DNA from: Azoarcus sp.
Lineage (GTDB): Bacteria > Pseudomonadota > Gammaproteobacteria > Burkholderiales > Rhodocyclaceae
NCBI GenBank assembly: GCA_031268685.1
Contig: JAIRWW010000177.1
Coordinates: 1-13,623, forward strand
Direction: 5' to 3'
Length of the DNA stretch: 13,623 bases
The translations under genes were made by a program, and so were the position numbers. Below, in pieces: positions 6,388 to 13,554 of this stretch (position 1 is its first letter; every line of letters starts with the position of its first letter). The notes below the pieces were generated by a model. The model was not told where the DNA came from and made no database searches. It saw only the letters and a program-made list of their open reading frames with translations.

Positions 6388-8103
6388 TCATTCGTTGGTT
6401 ACAGCCAGGACTTCTTCGAGAGAAGTGACGCCCTGGCGCACTTTGAGCAGGCCGGAACGGCGCAGGTCGCTGATGCCTTCCGCCTCGGCCTGGGCCGCAA
6501 TGTCCATCGAGTTGCCGCCTGTCATGATGATGCGGGCGAGTTCCTCGCTGATAGGCATGACCTGATAGATGCCGACCCGCCCCTTGTAGCCGCTTCCCTT
6601 GCAGCGGTCGCAGCCCACCGGGCCGTAAGGCTGCCAACTGCCATCGAGTTCGTCGCTGCGGAAGCCTGCTTGCAGCAGGGACTCTATTGGCGTGTTAACG
6701 GGTTTTTTGCATGAACATAAGCGGCGCGCCAGACGCTGCGCCGTAATGATGATGACCGACGAGGCGATATTGAATGGCGCGACCCCCATGTTCTTGAGGC
6801 GTTCCAGCGTGGTCGGCGCATCATTCGTGTGCAGGGTGGAGAGCACGAGGTGCCCGGTCTGCGCGGCCTTTATGGAGATTTCGGCGGTTTCGAGATCGCG
6901 GATTTCGCCGACCATGATGACGTCCGGATCTTGGCGCAGGAAAGCGCGCAAGGCCGAGGAGAAAGTCAGGCCGGCTTTTTCATTGACGTTGACCTGGTTG
7001 ATTCCGGCGAGATTGATTTCCGCCGGATCTTCCGCAGTCGAAATATTGACGCCGCTCTTGTTGAGAATGTTGAGGCAGGTATAGAGCGACACCGTCTTGC
7101 CCGAGCCGGTCGGCCCGGTCACGAGGATCATGCCGTAGGGCCGGGCGACTGCATCGAGCAGCATTTGTTTTTGATCCGGCTCGTAACCGAGCGCATCGAC
7201 GCCGAGCATGGCCGAGCTTGAATCCAGAATACGCATGACGATTTTTTCGCCGTGCAGGGTCGGCAGTGTGGACACCCGGAAGTCGATGGACTTGCTTTTG
7301 GAGAGAACGAGTTTTGTCCGTCCATCCTGGGGAACCCGTTTTTCTGAAATGTCCAGGCGCGAAATGACCTTGATGCGCGAGGCGATTTTTTCTTTCAGCG
7401 CCAGGGGCGGCTGGGCGACCTCGTGCAATATTCCGTCGGTTCGGACGCGGATGCGGTAATACTTCTCGTAAGGCTCGAAGTGGATGTCGGATGCGCCATC
7501 GTTGATGGCATCGACCAGTATTTTTTGGATGAACTTGACGATAGGAGCGTCGTCGACGTCGGTGGCGGCCATTTCTTCGTCGGCATTGCTTTCGAGCGCG
7601 ACATCCATCGTGCCCAATTCGTCATCCATGCTTAAATTTTCCAGCGTCTCCTTGGCCGAATAGCCAGTTTGTTCGACGAGTTTGGTCAGCTTGTCGATTT
7701 CGGCAATGACAAGTTCGAGTTGCATGCCGGTCTGGAAACGGATTTCATCGAACACCCGCATGTTCGATGGATCGGCGACGGCCAGCGTCAGATGGTTCGG
7801 ATTCGTGCGCTGCGCAAGCGCGACGACCTGATGCTTGCGCACCAGATTGGCATCAATGACGTTTTTGGGCAGGTGATCCCGGTTGACGGCGGCTACATCG
7901 AGCAGGGGATAACCGAAAGTTTCGGAGGCGAACGAAGCGATGTCTCGTGCGGACAACAAATTGCGCTGCGTCACTTCATGCAGAAAAGCATTCGTTACGC
8001 TATCGCCTGTCGTGCAGGCGATAGCGTCTGCTTCGGACAAACGATTTTTCTGGATGAGTGCGCGGGCAAGCCCGCTCAATGCAGTCTGTGGGTTGGCTGT
8101 CAT
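6388..8103 (-). CDS. pilB: Type IV pilus extension ATPase PilB
   Basis: PilB is the hexameric cytoplasmic ATPase that powers pilus assembly. The 571-residue length is normal. The N-terminal half (about 1-145) is the MshEN/GspE-N type region. The ATPase core shows Walker A GPTGSGKT (330-337), the Asp box region STAEDPAEINLAGINQ (355-370), Walker B DPDVIMVGEIRD (392-403) and the His box AAQTGHLVLSTLHTN (414-428). A tetracysteine zinc site, C463/C465 and C498/C501, identifies PilB rather than PilT. The usual EDPVE reads EDPAE here, a mild change. The gene heads pilBCD. The stretch before its ATG carries two GGTTAACC palindromes that may be its operator. Confidence 0.98.
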   Translation of the reverse strand: MTANPQTALSGLARALIQKNRLSEADAIACTTGDSVTNAFLHEVTQRNLLSARDIASFASETFGYPLLDVAAVNRDHLPKNVIDANLVRKHQVVALAQRTNPNHLTLAVADPSNMRVFDEIRFQTGMQLELVIAEIDKLTKLVEQTGYSAKETLENLSMDDELGTMDVALESNADEEMAATDVDDAPIVKFIQKILVDAINDGASDIHFEPYEKYYRIRVRTDGILHEVAQPPLALKEKIASRIKVISRLDISEKRVPQDGRTKLVLSKSKSIDFRVSTLPTLHGEKIVMRILDSSSAMLGVDALGYEPDQKQMLLDAVARPYGMILVTGPTGSGKTVSLYTCLNILNKSGVNISTAEDPAEINLAGINQVNVNEKAGLTFSSALRAFLRQDPDVIMVGEIRDLETAEISIKAAQTGHLVLSTLHTNDAPTTLERLKNMGVAPFNIASSVIIITAQRLARRLCSCKKPVNTPIESLLQAGFRSDELDGSWQPYGPVGCDRCKGSGYKGRVGIYQVMPISEELARIIMTGGNSMDIAAQAEAEGISDLRRSGLLKVRQGVTSLEEVLAVTNE

Positions 8104-8181
8104 TTCCCGCTCATTTGACCGGATGGCGCCGTCCTATATTCTTCGTGGGACGCCGGATCGTGAAATGTACGAATTGAATGA

Positions 8182-8209
8182 TGGGGTTAACCGGATAGTG
8201 GGGTTAACC
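8182..8209. promoter_or_regulatory. Paired GGTTAACC palindromes upstream of pilB (candidate operator)
   Basis: The 11-mer TGGGGTTAACC occurs exactly at 8182-8192 and again at 8199-8209, 17 bp apart. Each copy contains the perfect 8 bp palindrome GGTTAACC (8185-8192 and 8202-8209). The pair lies 82-106 bp upstream of the pilB start codon and 11 bp beyond the stop codon of the ypjD-like gene. Two dyads at nearly two helical turns suit a cooperative DNA-binding protein. The two copies can also pair with each other as a stem around a 9 nt loop, but there is no T-tail for a terminator. I do not know a factor with this site. Confidence 0.4.
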
Positions 8210-8220
8210 TACGCCAAGCC

Positions 8221-9048
8221 CTATTTATGCAGCAGGACTTCTATCACGAAGTGGCTACCGACATAAGCCAGCATCAATGCAATGAACCCGGCCAGCATCC
8301 AGCGCAGGGCGACTCGGCCGCGCCAGCCGCGGAAATGCCGTCCGGCGAGGAGCACGCCGAACAACAGCCACGAAATCGTAGCGAATATCGTCTTGTGTTC
8401 GAGCCGGAAAGCGGTGCCGAACAGACTTTCCGTGAAAACGATGCCCGTGATCAGCGTCAGGGTAAGCAGCACGAAAGCGGCGCCGATCAGGCGAAAAAGC
8501 AAAGTCTCCATGGTCAGCAGCGGCGGCAGGTTTGCCAGCGCGCGGGAAAAGCGGGCATGGTGAAGCTGTCGCGCCGCCATGGCCATCAGCATCGCATGCA
8601 GGGCTGCGAGCATGAACAGGCTGTACGCAAGCACGGCGATGATGAAATGTATGCGAAAGACCGGCGATGCGATATTGCTGTCGGACAGCACGAGGTTGCC
8701 GGGGAAAAACACCATCAGCATGCTTGCCAGCGCCCCCGATGGCAGCACGATGGCGCGCAGTCCATCGAGTCGGGTATAGAGCGTTTCCACCCAGTAGAAG
8801 CAGATCGCCAGCCATACTGTGAGCGACAATGCGACACTGAAACCGAAGCGCATCTCGCCGCCGGGGAAAATCGCCGTGCGCAGAGCGAAGCCGTGTGCGC
8901 ACAGGGCAAGAATGAGTAGTATGCGTTCAAAACGCGCCACGCCGGGAGACGCACGATCACCCGGTCTGGCGGCAAGCGCGCGCCAGCAATAGAAGCCCGT
9001 GGCCGTATAGAGGACGGCGGGAAGGATATGAAGTAAAATCTGTGACAT
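8221..9048 (-). CDS. YpjD/CcsA-family inner-membrane protein (cytochrome c assembly protein family)
   Basis: This 275-residue protein is strongly hydrophobic, with about eight transmembrane segments. It belongs to the CcsA/CcmC/HemX-like superfamily. The C-terminal pattern LEHKTIFATISWLLFG (216-231), GWRGR (241-245) and LAYVGSHFVIEV (260-271) matches the YpjD branch found next to ffh in many proteobacteria. Histidines at about 134, 218 and 266 lie in or near membrane segments and could contact haem. The tryptophan-rich WWD motif of true cytochrome c haem handlers is absent, so a direct role in cytochrome c maturation should not be assumed. It is divergent from ffh (70 bp gap), and pilB follows 117 bp downstream on the same strand. 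No clear Shine-Dalgarno sequence precedes its ATG. Confidence 0.85.
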   Translation of the reverse strand: MSQILLHILPAVLYTATGFYCWRALAARPGDRASPGVARFERILLILALCAHGFALRTAIFPGGEMRFGFSVALSLTVWLAICFYWVETLYTRLDGLRAIVLPSGALASMLMVFFPGNLVLSDSNIASPVFRIHFIIAVLAYSLFMLAALHAMLMAMAARQLHHARFSRALANLPPLLTMETLLFRLIGAAFVLLTLTLITGIVFTESLFGTAFRLEHKTIFATISWLLFGVLLAGRHFRGWRGRVALRWMLAGFIALMLAYVGSHFVIEVLLHK

Positions 9049-9118
9049 ATTACGAATTAGTTTACCCTGATTCGTTCGTTCGTATTTCCGTCATGACTTG
9101 GAGTTTGAAACAACCCAT

Positions 9119-10483
9119 ATGCTCGACAACCTTACCCAGCGTCTGTCGAAGGTCGTCAAGACCCTGCGCGGACAGGCTCGCCTTACCGAAGATAACATTC
9201 AGGAAGCCATGCGCGAAGTGCGCATGGCCTTGCTCGAAGCCGACGTAGCCTTGCCGGTGGTAAAGGAATTCATCGCCAGGGTGAAAGAAAAAGCGGTCGG
9301 GCAGGAAGTCATTGGCTCCTTGACGCCCGGCCAGGCGCTCGTCGGTGTTGTGCACGACGAACTTTGCTCCCTCATGGGAGGCGTCCACCATGGTTTGGAT
9401 CTTGCTGCCCAGCCTCCGGCGGTTGTGCTAATGGCGGGTTTGCAGGGTGCGGGCAAGACCACGACCACTGGCAAGCTCGCCCGCCTGCTGCGCGAAGAAC
9501 AAAAGAAAAAGGTGCTGGCCGTATCCGCCGACGTCTACCGTCCGGCGGCCATCGAGCAATTGAAGACCGTAGCCGCGCAGGCTGGCGTCGATTTCTTTCC
9601 TTCGGACACCGGGCAGCGCCCGGTCGACATCGCGCTCGCCGCGCTCGATTTCGCGCGCAAGCATCATCACGAAGTACTGCTTGTCGATACCGCTGGCCGT
9701 CTGGCGATAGACACGGCGATGATGGACGAAATCCGCGCCCTGCACGCGGCGCTCGATCCGGTCGAAACACTGTTCGTCGTCGATGCCATGCTTGGCCAGG
9801 ATGCAGTCAATACCGCGCGCGCTTTCAGCGAGGCGCTGCCGCTCACTGGCGTGGTGCTCACAAAGCTCGACGGCGATGCGCGCGGCGGCGCGGCCCTGTC
9901 GGTGCGCCACGTCACCGGCAAGCCGCTGAAATTCGCCGGCGTCGGCGAAAAACTATCCGGCCTCGAACCCTTCCATCCCGACCGCATGGCCAGCCGTATT
10001 CTTGGCATGGGCGACATCCTTGGTCTGGTGGAAGACGCCCGCCGCAGCGTTGACGAAGAAAAAGCGGTTCAACTTGCGCAAAAGCTCAAGAGCGGCAAAG
10101 GGTTCGACCTGAACGACTTCAAGGCACAGATCGGGCAGATGCGCAAAATGGGCGGCATTGCCTCGTTGCTCGACAAATTGCCGGCACAGTTTGCCCAGGC
10201 CGCCGGTCAATTGCATGGCGGCGTCGAAGAAAAAGCGATTGCGCGCATCGAAGGCATCATAAATTCAATGACGCCGCTGGAACGCGCCCGCCCCGAACTC
10301 CTCAAGGCCAGCCGCAAGCGCCGTGTAGCCGCGGGGGCCGGTGTGCAGGTACAAGAAATCAACCGCCTGCTCAACCAGTTCGAGCAGATGCAGAAAGTCA
10401 TGAAGCAATTCGCCAGGGGAGGCGTGGGCAAAATGATGCGCACCATGAAAGGCATGATGACCGGTGTTCCCGGCTTGCGCTGA
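9119..10483 (+). CDS. ffh: Signal recognition particle protein Ffh (SRP54 homologue)
   Basis: Ffh is the SRP GTPase that, with 4.5S RNA, binds signal sequences on nascent inner-membrane proteins and delivers them to FtsY. The 454-residue length equals that of well-studied Ffh. The N domain (about 1-95) begins MLDNLTQRLSKVVKTLRG. The G domain shows GLQGAGKTTTTGKLA (107-121), DVYRPAAIEQL (138-148), DTAGRL (190-195) and TKLDGDARGG (248-257). The methionine-rich M domain (about 325-454) holds the RNA-binding segment SRKRRVAAGAG (398-408) followed by VQEINRLLNQF (411-421). An in-frame TTG at 9098 would add seven residues; the ATG at 9119 is preferred because family members start there. It is divergent from the ypjD-like gene. 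Confidence 0.98.
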   Translation: MLDNLTQRLSKVVKTLRGQARLTEDNIQEAMREVRMALLEADVALPVVKEFIARVKEKAVGQEVIGSLTPGQALVGVVHDELCSLMGGVHHGLDLAAQPPAVVLMAGLQGAGKTTTTGKLARLLREEQKKKVLAVSADVYRPAAIEQLKTVAAQAGVDFFPSDTGQRPVDIALAALDFARKHHHEVLLVDTAGRLAIDTAMMDEIRALHAALDPVETLFVVDAMLGQDAVNTARAFSEALPLTGVVLTKLDGDARGGAALSVRHVTGKPLKFAGVGEKLSGLEPFHPDRMASRILGMGDILGLVEDARRSVDEEKAVQLAQKLKSGKGFDLNDFKAQIGQMRKMGGIASLLDKLPAQFAQAAGQLHGGVEEKAIARIEGIINSMTPLERARPELLKASRKRRVAAGAGVQVQEINRLLNQFEQMQKVMKQFARGGVGKMMRTMKGMMTGVPGLR

Positions 10484-10512
10484 AGACAGAAACGGAACGA
10501 TGTAACGCCACG

Positions 10513-11289
10513 ATGTACGCCATTTTCACAGCCCTGGGCCGTTCGATGCGCAGCATGCTGCGCTTCGATGTTTTCGGCCATCTGATCTGGCCGGGCATCG
10601 TCTCCGCGCTGCTGTGGCTGGCGGTGGCGGTGCTGTCCTGGACGACGCTGGTCAGCAGCGGCATGCGCTGGGTCGAAGGGCTGGGATGGGGCATCGGCGA
10701 CCAGATCAGCGCCTCGACCATGTTGGCGGCCATCGTGTTTTTCCTCATCAAATTTGCGCTGGTCTGTGCCTTTGTGCCGCTCTTTTACGTGACCTCGTTG
10801 GCGCTCGTTGCCCTGGTGGCCTTGCCGATGATGCTCGACCGCGTCGCGCAGCGCGATTACGCAGATCTCGAACAGCGTCACGGCGGCTCCAACCTGGGTA
10901 GCGTCGCCAATACCGTTGCTGCGCTCCTGTGGTTCATGTTGGTTTTCGTTCTCTCGCTGCCGCTTTGGCTGATTCCCGGTGTGTCGCTGGCTGCGCCGGT
11001 GCTCGCTGTCGGATGGCTCAATCAGCGAATTTTCGGCTATGACGCCTTGATGCGCCATGCCGATCGTGACGAATTCGTCCGCCTGCGCGAAGAATTGCGC
11101 CCTTCATTGTTTTTGCTGGGCGGCACGTCCGTCCTTCTCGCCTACGTGCCGCTGCTGAACATCGTCGCTCCGGCCTTGTCCGGCCTGGCCTTCGTCCATT
11201 TTCTGCTCGAAGCCTTGCGCCGCGACCGCGGCGTGAGCATTCTCGCCCCCGGAACGACCGGTGCGCCGTCTCCACGGTTCTCGCCATGA
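10513..11289 (+). CDS. EI24 domain (CysZ-like) membrane protein
   Basis: This 258-residue integral membrane protein fits the EI24/CysZ superfamily. Four long hydrophobic stretches lie at about residues 25-46, 68-105, 133-168 and 198-232. The family-type segment [27 protein letters not shown] (168-194) lies between the third and fourth. E. coli CysZ is a sulfate permease, but I see nothing here that ties this copy to sulfate, such as cys neighbours, so substrate and role are open. It begins 29 nt after ffh. Its stop codon overlaps the ribosome site of gloA, so ffh-EI24-gloA may be one transcript. The ribosome site is weak (GGAACGATG about 10-20 nt before the ATG). Confidence 0.85.
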   Translation: MYAIFTALGRSMRSMLRFDVFGHLIWPGIVSALLWLAVAVLSWTTLVSSGMRWVEGLGWGIGDQISASTMLAAIVFFLIKFALVCAFVPLFYVTSLALVALVALPMMLDRVAQRDYADLEQRHGGSNLGSVANTVAALLWFMLVFVLSLPLWLIPGVSLAAPVLAVGWLNQRIFGYDALMRHADRDEFVRLREELRPSLFLLGGTSVLLAYVPLLNIVAPALSGLAFVHFLLEALRRDRGVSILAPGTTGAPSPRFSP

Positions 11290-11299
11290 GGAACAATTC

Positions 11300-11695
11300 A
11301 TGAGAATGCTCCATACTATGCTGCGCGTCGGCGATCTTGACCGCTCGCTTGCCTTCTACATCGAAGTGCTCGGCATGCGCCTGTTGCGGCGGCAAGATTA
11401 CCCAGACGGTAAATTCACTCTGGCCTTTGTCGGTTATCAAGACGAAGACGATGGCGCAGTACTCGAATTGACCTGTAATTGGGGCGTCGGGTGCTACGAA
11501 TTAGGCACCGCTTATGGCCATATTGCATTTGAAGTCGCCGACGCCCGAAAAGCCTGTGACGAGATTCGTGCTCGCGGGGGTAAGATCGTGCGCGAAGCGG
11601 GGCCGATGAAACACGGTTCCACGGTCATAGCGTTCGTCGAAGATCCGGACGGCTATAAAATAGAACTGATTGAACGAGAGGTGCAATGTAAGTGA
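11300..11695 (+). CDS. gloA: Lactoylglutathione lyase (glyoxalase I)
   Basis: This cytoplasmic metalloenzyme converts the glutathione hemithioacetal of methylglyoxal to S-lactoylglutathione, the first step of methylglyoxal detoxification. The 131-residue length is normal for the short bacterial Ni/Co-type enzyme. The four metal ligands fall at the same positions as in the E. coli enzyme: H5 (RMLHTMLRV), E56 (AVLELT), H74 (YGHIAFEV) and E122 (KIELIE). The short form without the zinc-type insertion suggests nickel or cobalt activation. The start is the ATG at 11300, preceded by GAGGA overlapping the EI24 stop codon. An in-frame upstream start at 11261 would overlap that gene and lacks support. 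Confidence 0.97.
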   Translation: MRMLHTMLRVGDLDRSLAFYIEVLGMRLLRRQDYPDGKFTLAFVGYQDEDDGAVLELTCNWGVGCYELGTAYGHIAFEVADARKACDEIRARGGKIVREAGPMKHGSTVIAFVEDPDGYKIELIEREVQCK

Positions 11696-11724
11696 AGGCA
11701 TTGAGGGTAAGGAAACTCTGGACA

Positions 11725-11768
11725 ATTCCATTCATTCTGAGCTTGTCGAAGGATATTCGACATGGAAT
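11725..11768. repeat. REP-like intergenic hairpin element (upstream copy)
   Basis: The core CTGAGCTTGTCGAAGG (11737-11752) resembles a dispersed intergenic repeat type common in proteobacterial genomes, often seen as TTCGACAGGCTCAG on the other strand. It forms a 7 bp stem TGTCGAA (11744-11750) with TTCGACA (11756-11762) around a 5 nt loop. An outer pair ATTCCAT/ATGGAAT (11725-11731/11762-11768) can flank or compete with it. A diverged relative lies beyond the TPR gene at 13481-13504. It could act as a transcript 3' end for gloA, though no T-run follows. Confidence 0.55.
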
Positions 11769-11785
11769 AGAGAGCGACGGCCGGT

Positions 11786-11799
11786 TCGGCCCGAACGGA
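11786..11799 (-). repeat. 14 bp inverted repeat flanking the TPR gene, left arm
   Basis: The reverse complement of this segment is TCCGTTCGGGCCGA, identical to 13480-13493 on the other side of the TPR gene. In the right copy this unit is fused to the REP-like core (GAGCCTGCCGAAG), which suggests both flanks carry rearranged copies of the same repeat family. Confidence 0.6.
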
Positions 11800-11806
11800 T
11801 CTGGAT

Positions 11807-11821
11807 TGTTCAAAGCTTCCT
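11807..11821 (+). repeat. 15 bp direct repeat flanking the TPR gene, left copy
   Basis: TGTTCAAAGCTTCCT here is identical to 13555-13569, 1748 bp away, on the far side of the TPR gene. The match ends sharply on both sides in each copy. In both places it lies downstream of the CCGTTCGGGCC unit. An exact 15-mer by chance is unlikely but not impossible in a window of this size. Confidence 0.6.
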
Positions 11822-11872
11822 GAAAGACTTTTGCCTTTGCATTGCCTGAGGGTTTCAGGGAAGGGGGAAAAG

Positions 11873-13354
11873 ATGATCATCACGAAACGGATTTTGCATG
11901 CATTGGCCGCATTCCTGTTCGTGGCTGCTGGATTTTCCGGGAGCGCGCTGGCGCGCGCCGATGGTGCTATGACGGGTTGCATGGTCGGCAGGGACAAAAC
12001 AGAAAACGAAAAAATCACAAAAATCGCCGAGGAGACACGGCACGCAAAGAGAGCCGCTGACCGCGGAGATTATCCCGTTGCTTTGAGACGCTACCAGAAC
12101 GTGCTCTCGAACATGGTAGAGATACACGGCGCGCAGCATGGATGCGCTGCCAACTACAGAAATCAAGTCGGCGTCGTATATATGAACATGGGGCAATACG
12201 GCAAGGCGCGCGACATTCTTGCGCAGGCCGCCGATATTGCCGGGCAGCCAGGCGTCGGCGGCGAAGTCGATGCCGCCGCGATCTACAACAACCTGGGTTC
12301 CGCGCTGGGCGAACTGGGCGATTATGAAAAAGCCAGGGAATGGCACCTGAAGGCGCTGGCGATCCGCGAAAAAAAGGGAGGCGCCGACACCGCCAGTATT
12401 TACGACGATATTGCCTCCTTATATGACCGTCAGAGCAGTTACGGCAAGGCGCTGGAATGGTACGCCAAGGCTCTGGTGGTTCGGGAAAAGGAATTGGGAA
12501 TACGGCATCCCCATATGGCCATAACCTACGATGGCATCGCCTCCGTGCATGAGCACATGGGCGAATACGACAAAGCACGGGAGTGGCGCAACAAAGCCCT
12601 GGTTATGCGGGAGAAAATGTTCGGCGGCAGCGGCCCGGAAATGGCCTCGACCTATCATAATGCCGCAGTGGCCTATTTCAAGCAGGGCGATTACGCCAAT
12701 GCGCTGACATCTTATGATAAGGCCTTGGCAATCGAAGAAAAAACACTGGGCAGGCAGCACCCTTCCACCGTAGCCACTTACAACGGCATTGCCGGGGTAT
12801 ATGACAAACAGGGTAACTATGCCAAGGCTGTGCAGTGGTACGAAAAAGCTCTCGCGGCCAGCCCAAAGGACATGGAAGGTCAAAACGTAGTAGCCTACAA
12901 CAACCTTGCTGTTGTTGTAGCCAGGCAGGGCAATTACGGGAAGGCGCTGGGCTATTTGCAGCGGGCGGTGGCGATTCAGGAGAAACTGGCGGGCAAGGAA
13001 CACCCCGACACAGCAGCGACCTACACTAATATCGCATGGGTGTATTTCCAGCAGCACAATTACGCGCAAGCGGCGGAATGGGCGCGGAAAGCCTTGGCGA
13101 TCAACGAAAAAGTATTGGGCCTGGATCATCCTTCTACAATTACGGCCTATAGCAATGTCGCCATGGCATATTATCGGCAAAAGAACTACGGTCAGGCGCT
13201 CTCGGAATATCTCAAGGCTTACCGGGTATATCAAACCCGCTTCGGCAGGGATCACCCGCAGACCAAGCTTTTCAGAACCAATATGGAAAACGCCTACCGG
13301 CAGACCAAGAATCCCCGGCCTTTTACTGACTGGCTGGCGGAATTCATGGGGTAG
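11873..13354 (+). CDS. Secreted TPR-repeat protein (kinesin-light-chain-type tetratricopeptide repeats)
   Basis: This 493-residue protein is probably exported and acts as a protein-binding scaffold; its partner is unknown. Residues 1-27 form a signal peptide (K5-R6, hydrophobic core, then SALA with probable cleavage after A27). There is no lipobox Cys. The rest is almost entirely TPR: two diverged repeats at about 51-131, then eight clear 42-residue repeats from about 133 to 462, mostly of the form ATYxNIAxVYxxQGNYxKALEWYxKALAIxEKxLGxxHP, then a short C-terminal cap. Repeat 7 is two residues short (SPKDMEGQ). The mature protein has only two cysteines, C36 and C91, which could form a disulfide. 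The start is the ATG after AAGGGGG; an upstream in-frame TTG (11831) would spoil the signal peptide. No enzymatic domain is visible. Related repeats lie on both sides. Confidence 0.9.
   Translation: MIITKRILHALAAFLFVAAGFSGSALARADGAMTGCMVGRDKTENEKITKIAEETRHAKRAADRGDYPVALRRYQNVLSNMVEIHGAQHGCAANYRNQVGVVYMNMGQYGKARDILAQAADIAGQPGVGGEVDAAAIYNNLGSALGELGDYEKAREWHLKALAIREKKGGADTASIYDDIASLYDRQSSYGKALEWYAKALVVREKELGIRHPHMAITYDGIASVHEHMGEYDKAREWRNKALVMREKMFGGSGPEMASTYHNAAVAYFKQGDYANALTSYDKALAIEEKTLGRQHPSTVATYNGIAGVYDKQGNYAKAVQWYEKALAASPKDMEGQNVVAYNNLAVVVARQGNYGKALGYLQRAVAIQEKLAGKEHPDTAATYTNIAWVYFQQHNYAQAAEWARKALAINEKVLGLDHPSTITAYSNVAMAYYRQKNYGQALSEYLKAYRVYQTRFGRDHPQTKLFRTNMENAYRQTKNPRPFTDWLAEFMG
12269..13258 (+). 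repeat. Tandem 126 bp coding repeats (eight TPR units)
   Basis: The DNA encoding residues 133-462 is a tandem series of units close to 126 bp (42 codons), with one 40-codon unit (residues 298-337). The units differ clearly at nucleotide level, so the array looks old rather than recently amplified. The most constant part encodes the GNYxKALxWYxKALAI helix pair. Confidence 0.8.
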
Positions 13355-13423
13355 CAGGCAAGTCTGGAGGGCAATGCATAGTGCTGCGCTGTTATTGCGG
13401 AGCGTGAAGCGCCGTGGCTATTT

Positions 13424-13446
13424 CCATGGTTATTTATAAGCCATGG
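13424..13446 (+). repeat. Hairpin downstream of the TPR gene (possible transcript end)
   Basis: CCATGGTT (13424-13431) pairs with AGCCATGG (13439-13446) around the 7 nt loop ATTTATA, with one G-T wobble. CCGTGG at 13412-13417 could instead pair with CCATGG at 13424-13429. It lies 69 nt after the stop codon. The following bases (TGATTTCAG) are not a convincing U-tract, so a terminator role is only possible. Confidence 0.35.
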
Positions 13447-13479
13447 TGATTTCAGCAGGAAGCATCCAGACAAATCCCC

Positions 13480-13521
13480 TCCGTTCGGGCCGAGCCTGCC
13501 GAAGCCCGTGATTTCCACGGG
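13480..13521 (+). repeat. REP-like composite element (downstream copy) with adjacent hairpin
   Basis: TCCGTTCGGGCCGA (13480-13493) is the inverted partner of 11786-11799. It runs into GAGCCTGCCGAAG (13492-13504), a diverged version of the GAGCTTGTCGAAG core upstream of the TPR gene. Immediately after, CCCGTG (13505-13510) pairs perfectly with CACGGG (13516-13521) around ATTTC. This resembles the dispersed hairpin-forming intergenic repeats of proteobacteria. Confidence 0.6.
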
Positions 13522-13554
13522 GAACACCCTTCTACAAGTTCAGGGCGGGCGGCA

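Larger units (their letters stand above)
11696..11872. other. Repeat-bearing gap between gloA and the TPR gene
   Basis: This 177 bp stretch contains no convincing gene. It holds three repeat elements that recur downstream of the TPR gene: a REP-like CTGAGCTTGTCGAAGG hairpin near 11725-11768, a 14 bp unit at 11786-11799 that returns in inverted orientation, and a 15 bp unit at 11807-11821 that returns in direct orientation. The TPR gene's ribosome site is at its right end (AAGGGGG, 11861-11867). No confident promoter is visible. Confidence 0.6.

Noticed and set aside
8182..8220. GGTTAACC pair as an intrinsic terminator of the ypjD-like gene
   Set aside because: The two copies can pair as a stem, but no T-run follows on the minus strand, so an operator reading fits better.
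10207..11058. 283-codon minus-strand frame opposite the end of ffh and the EI24 gene
   Set aside because: It is antisense to two supported genes and has a His/Gln/Arg-rich, unstructured translation.
11831..11872. Earlier TTG start for the TPR protein
   Set aside because: It would place a polar stretch before a clear signal peptide, while the ATG at 11873 has a good AAGGGGG ribosome site.
12269..13258. Regular ~126 bp periodicity considered as a CRISPR or non-coding satellite
   Set aside because: The period is 42 codons in an intact reading frame with TPR consensus residues, so it is protein repeat structure.
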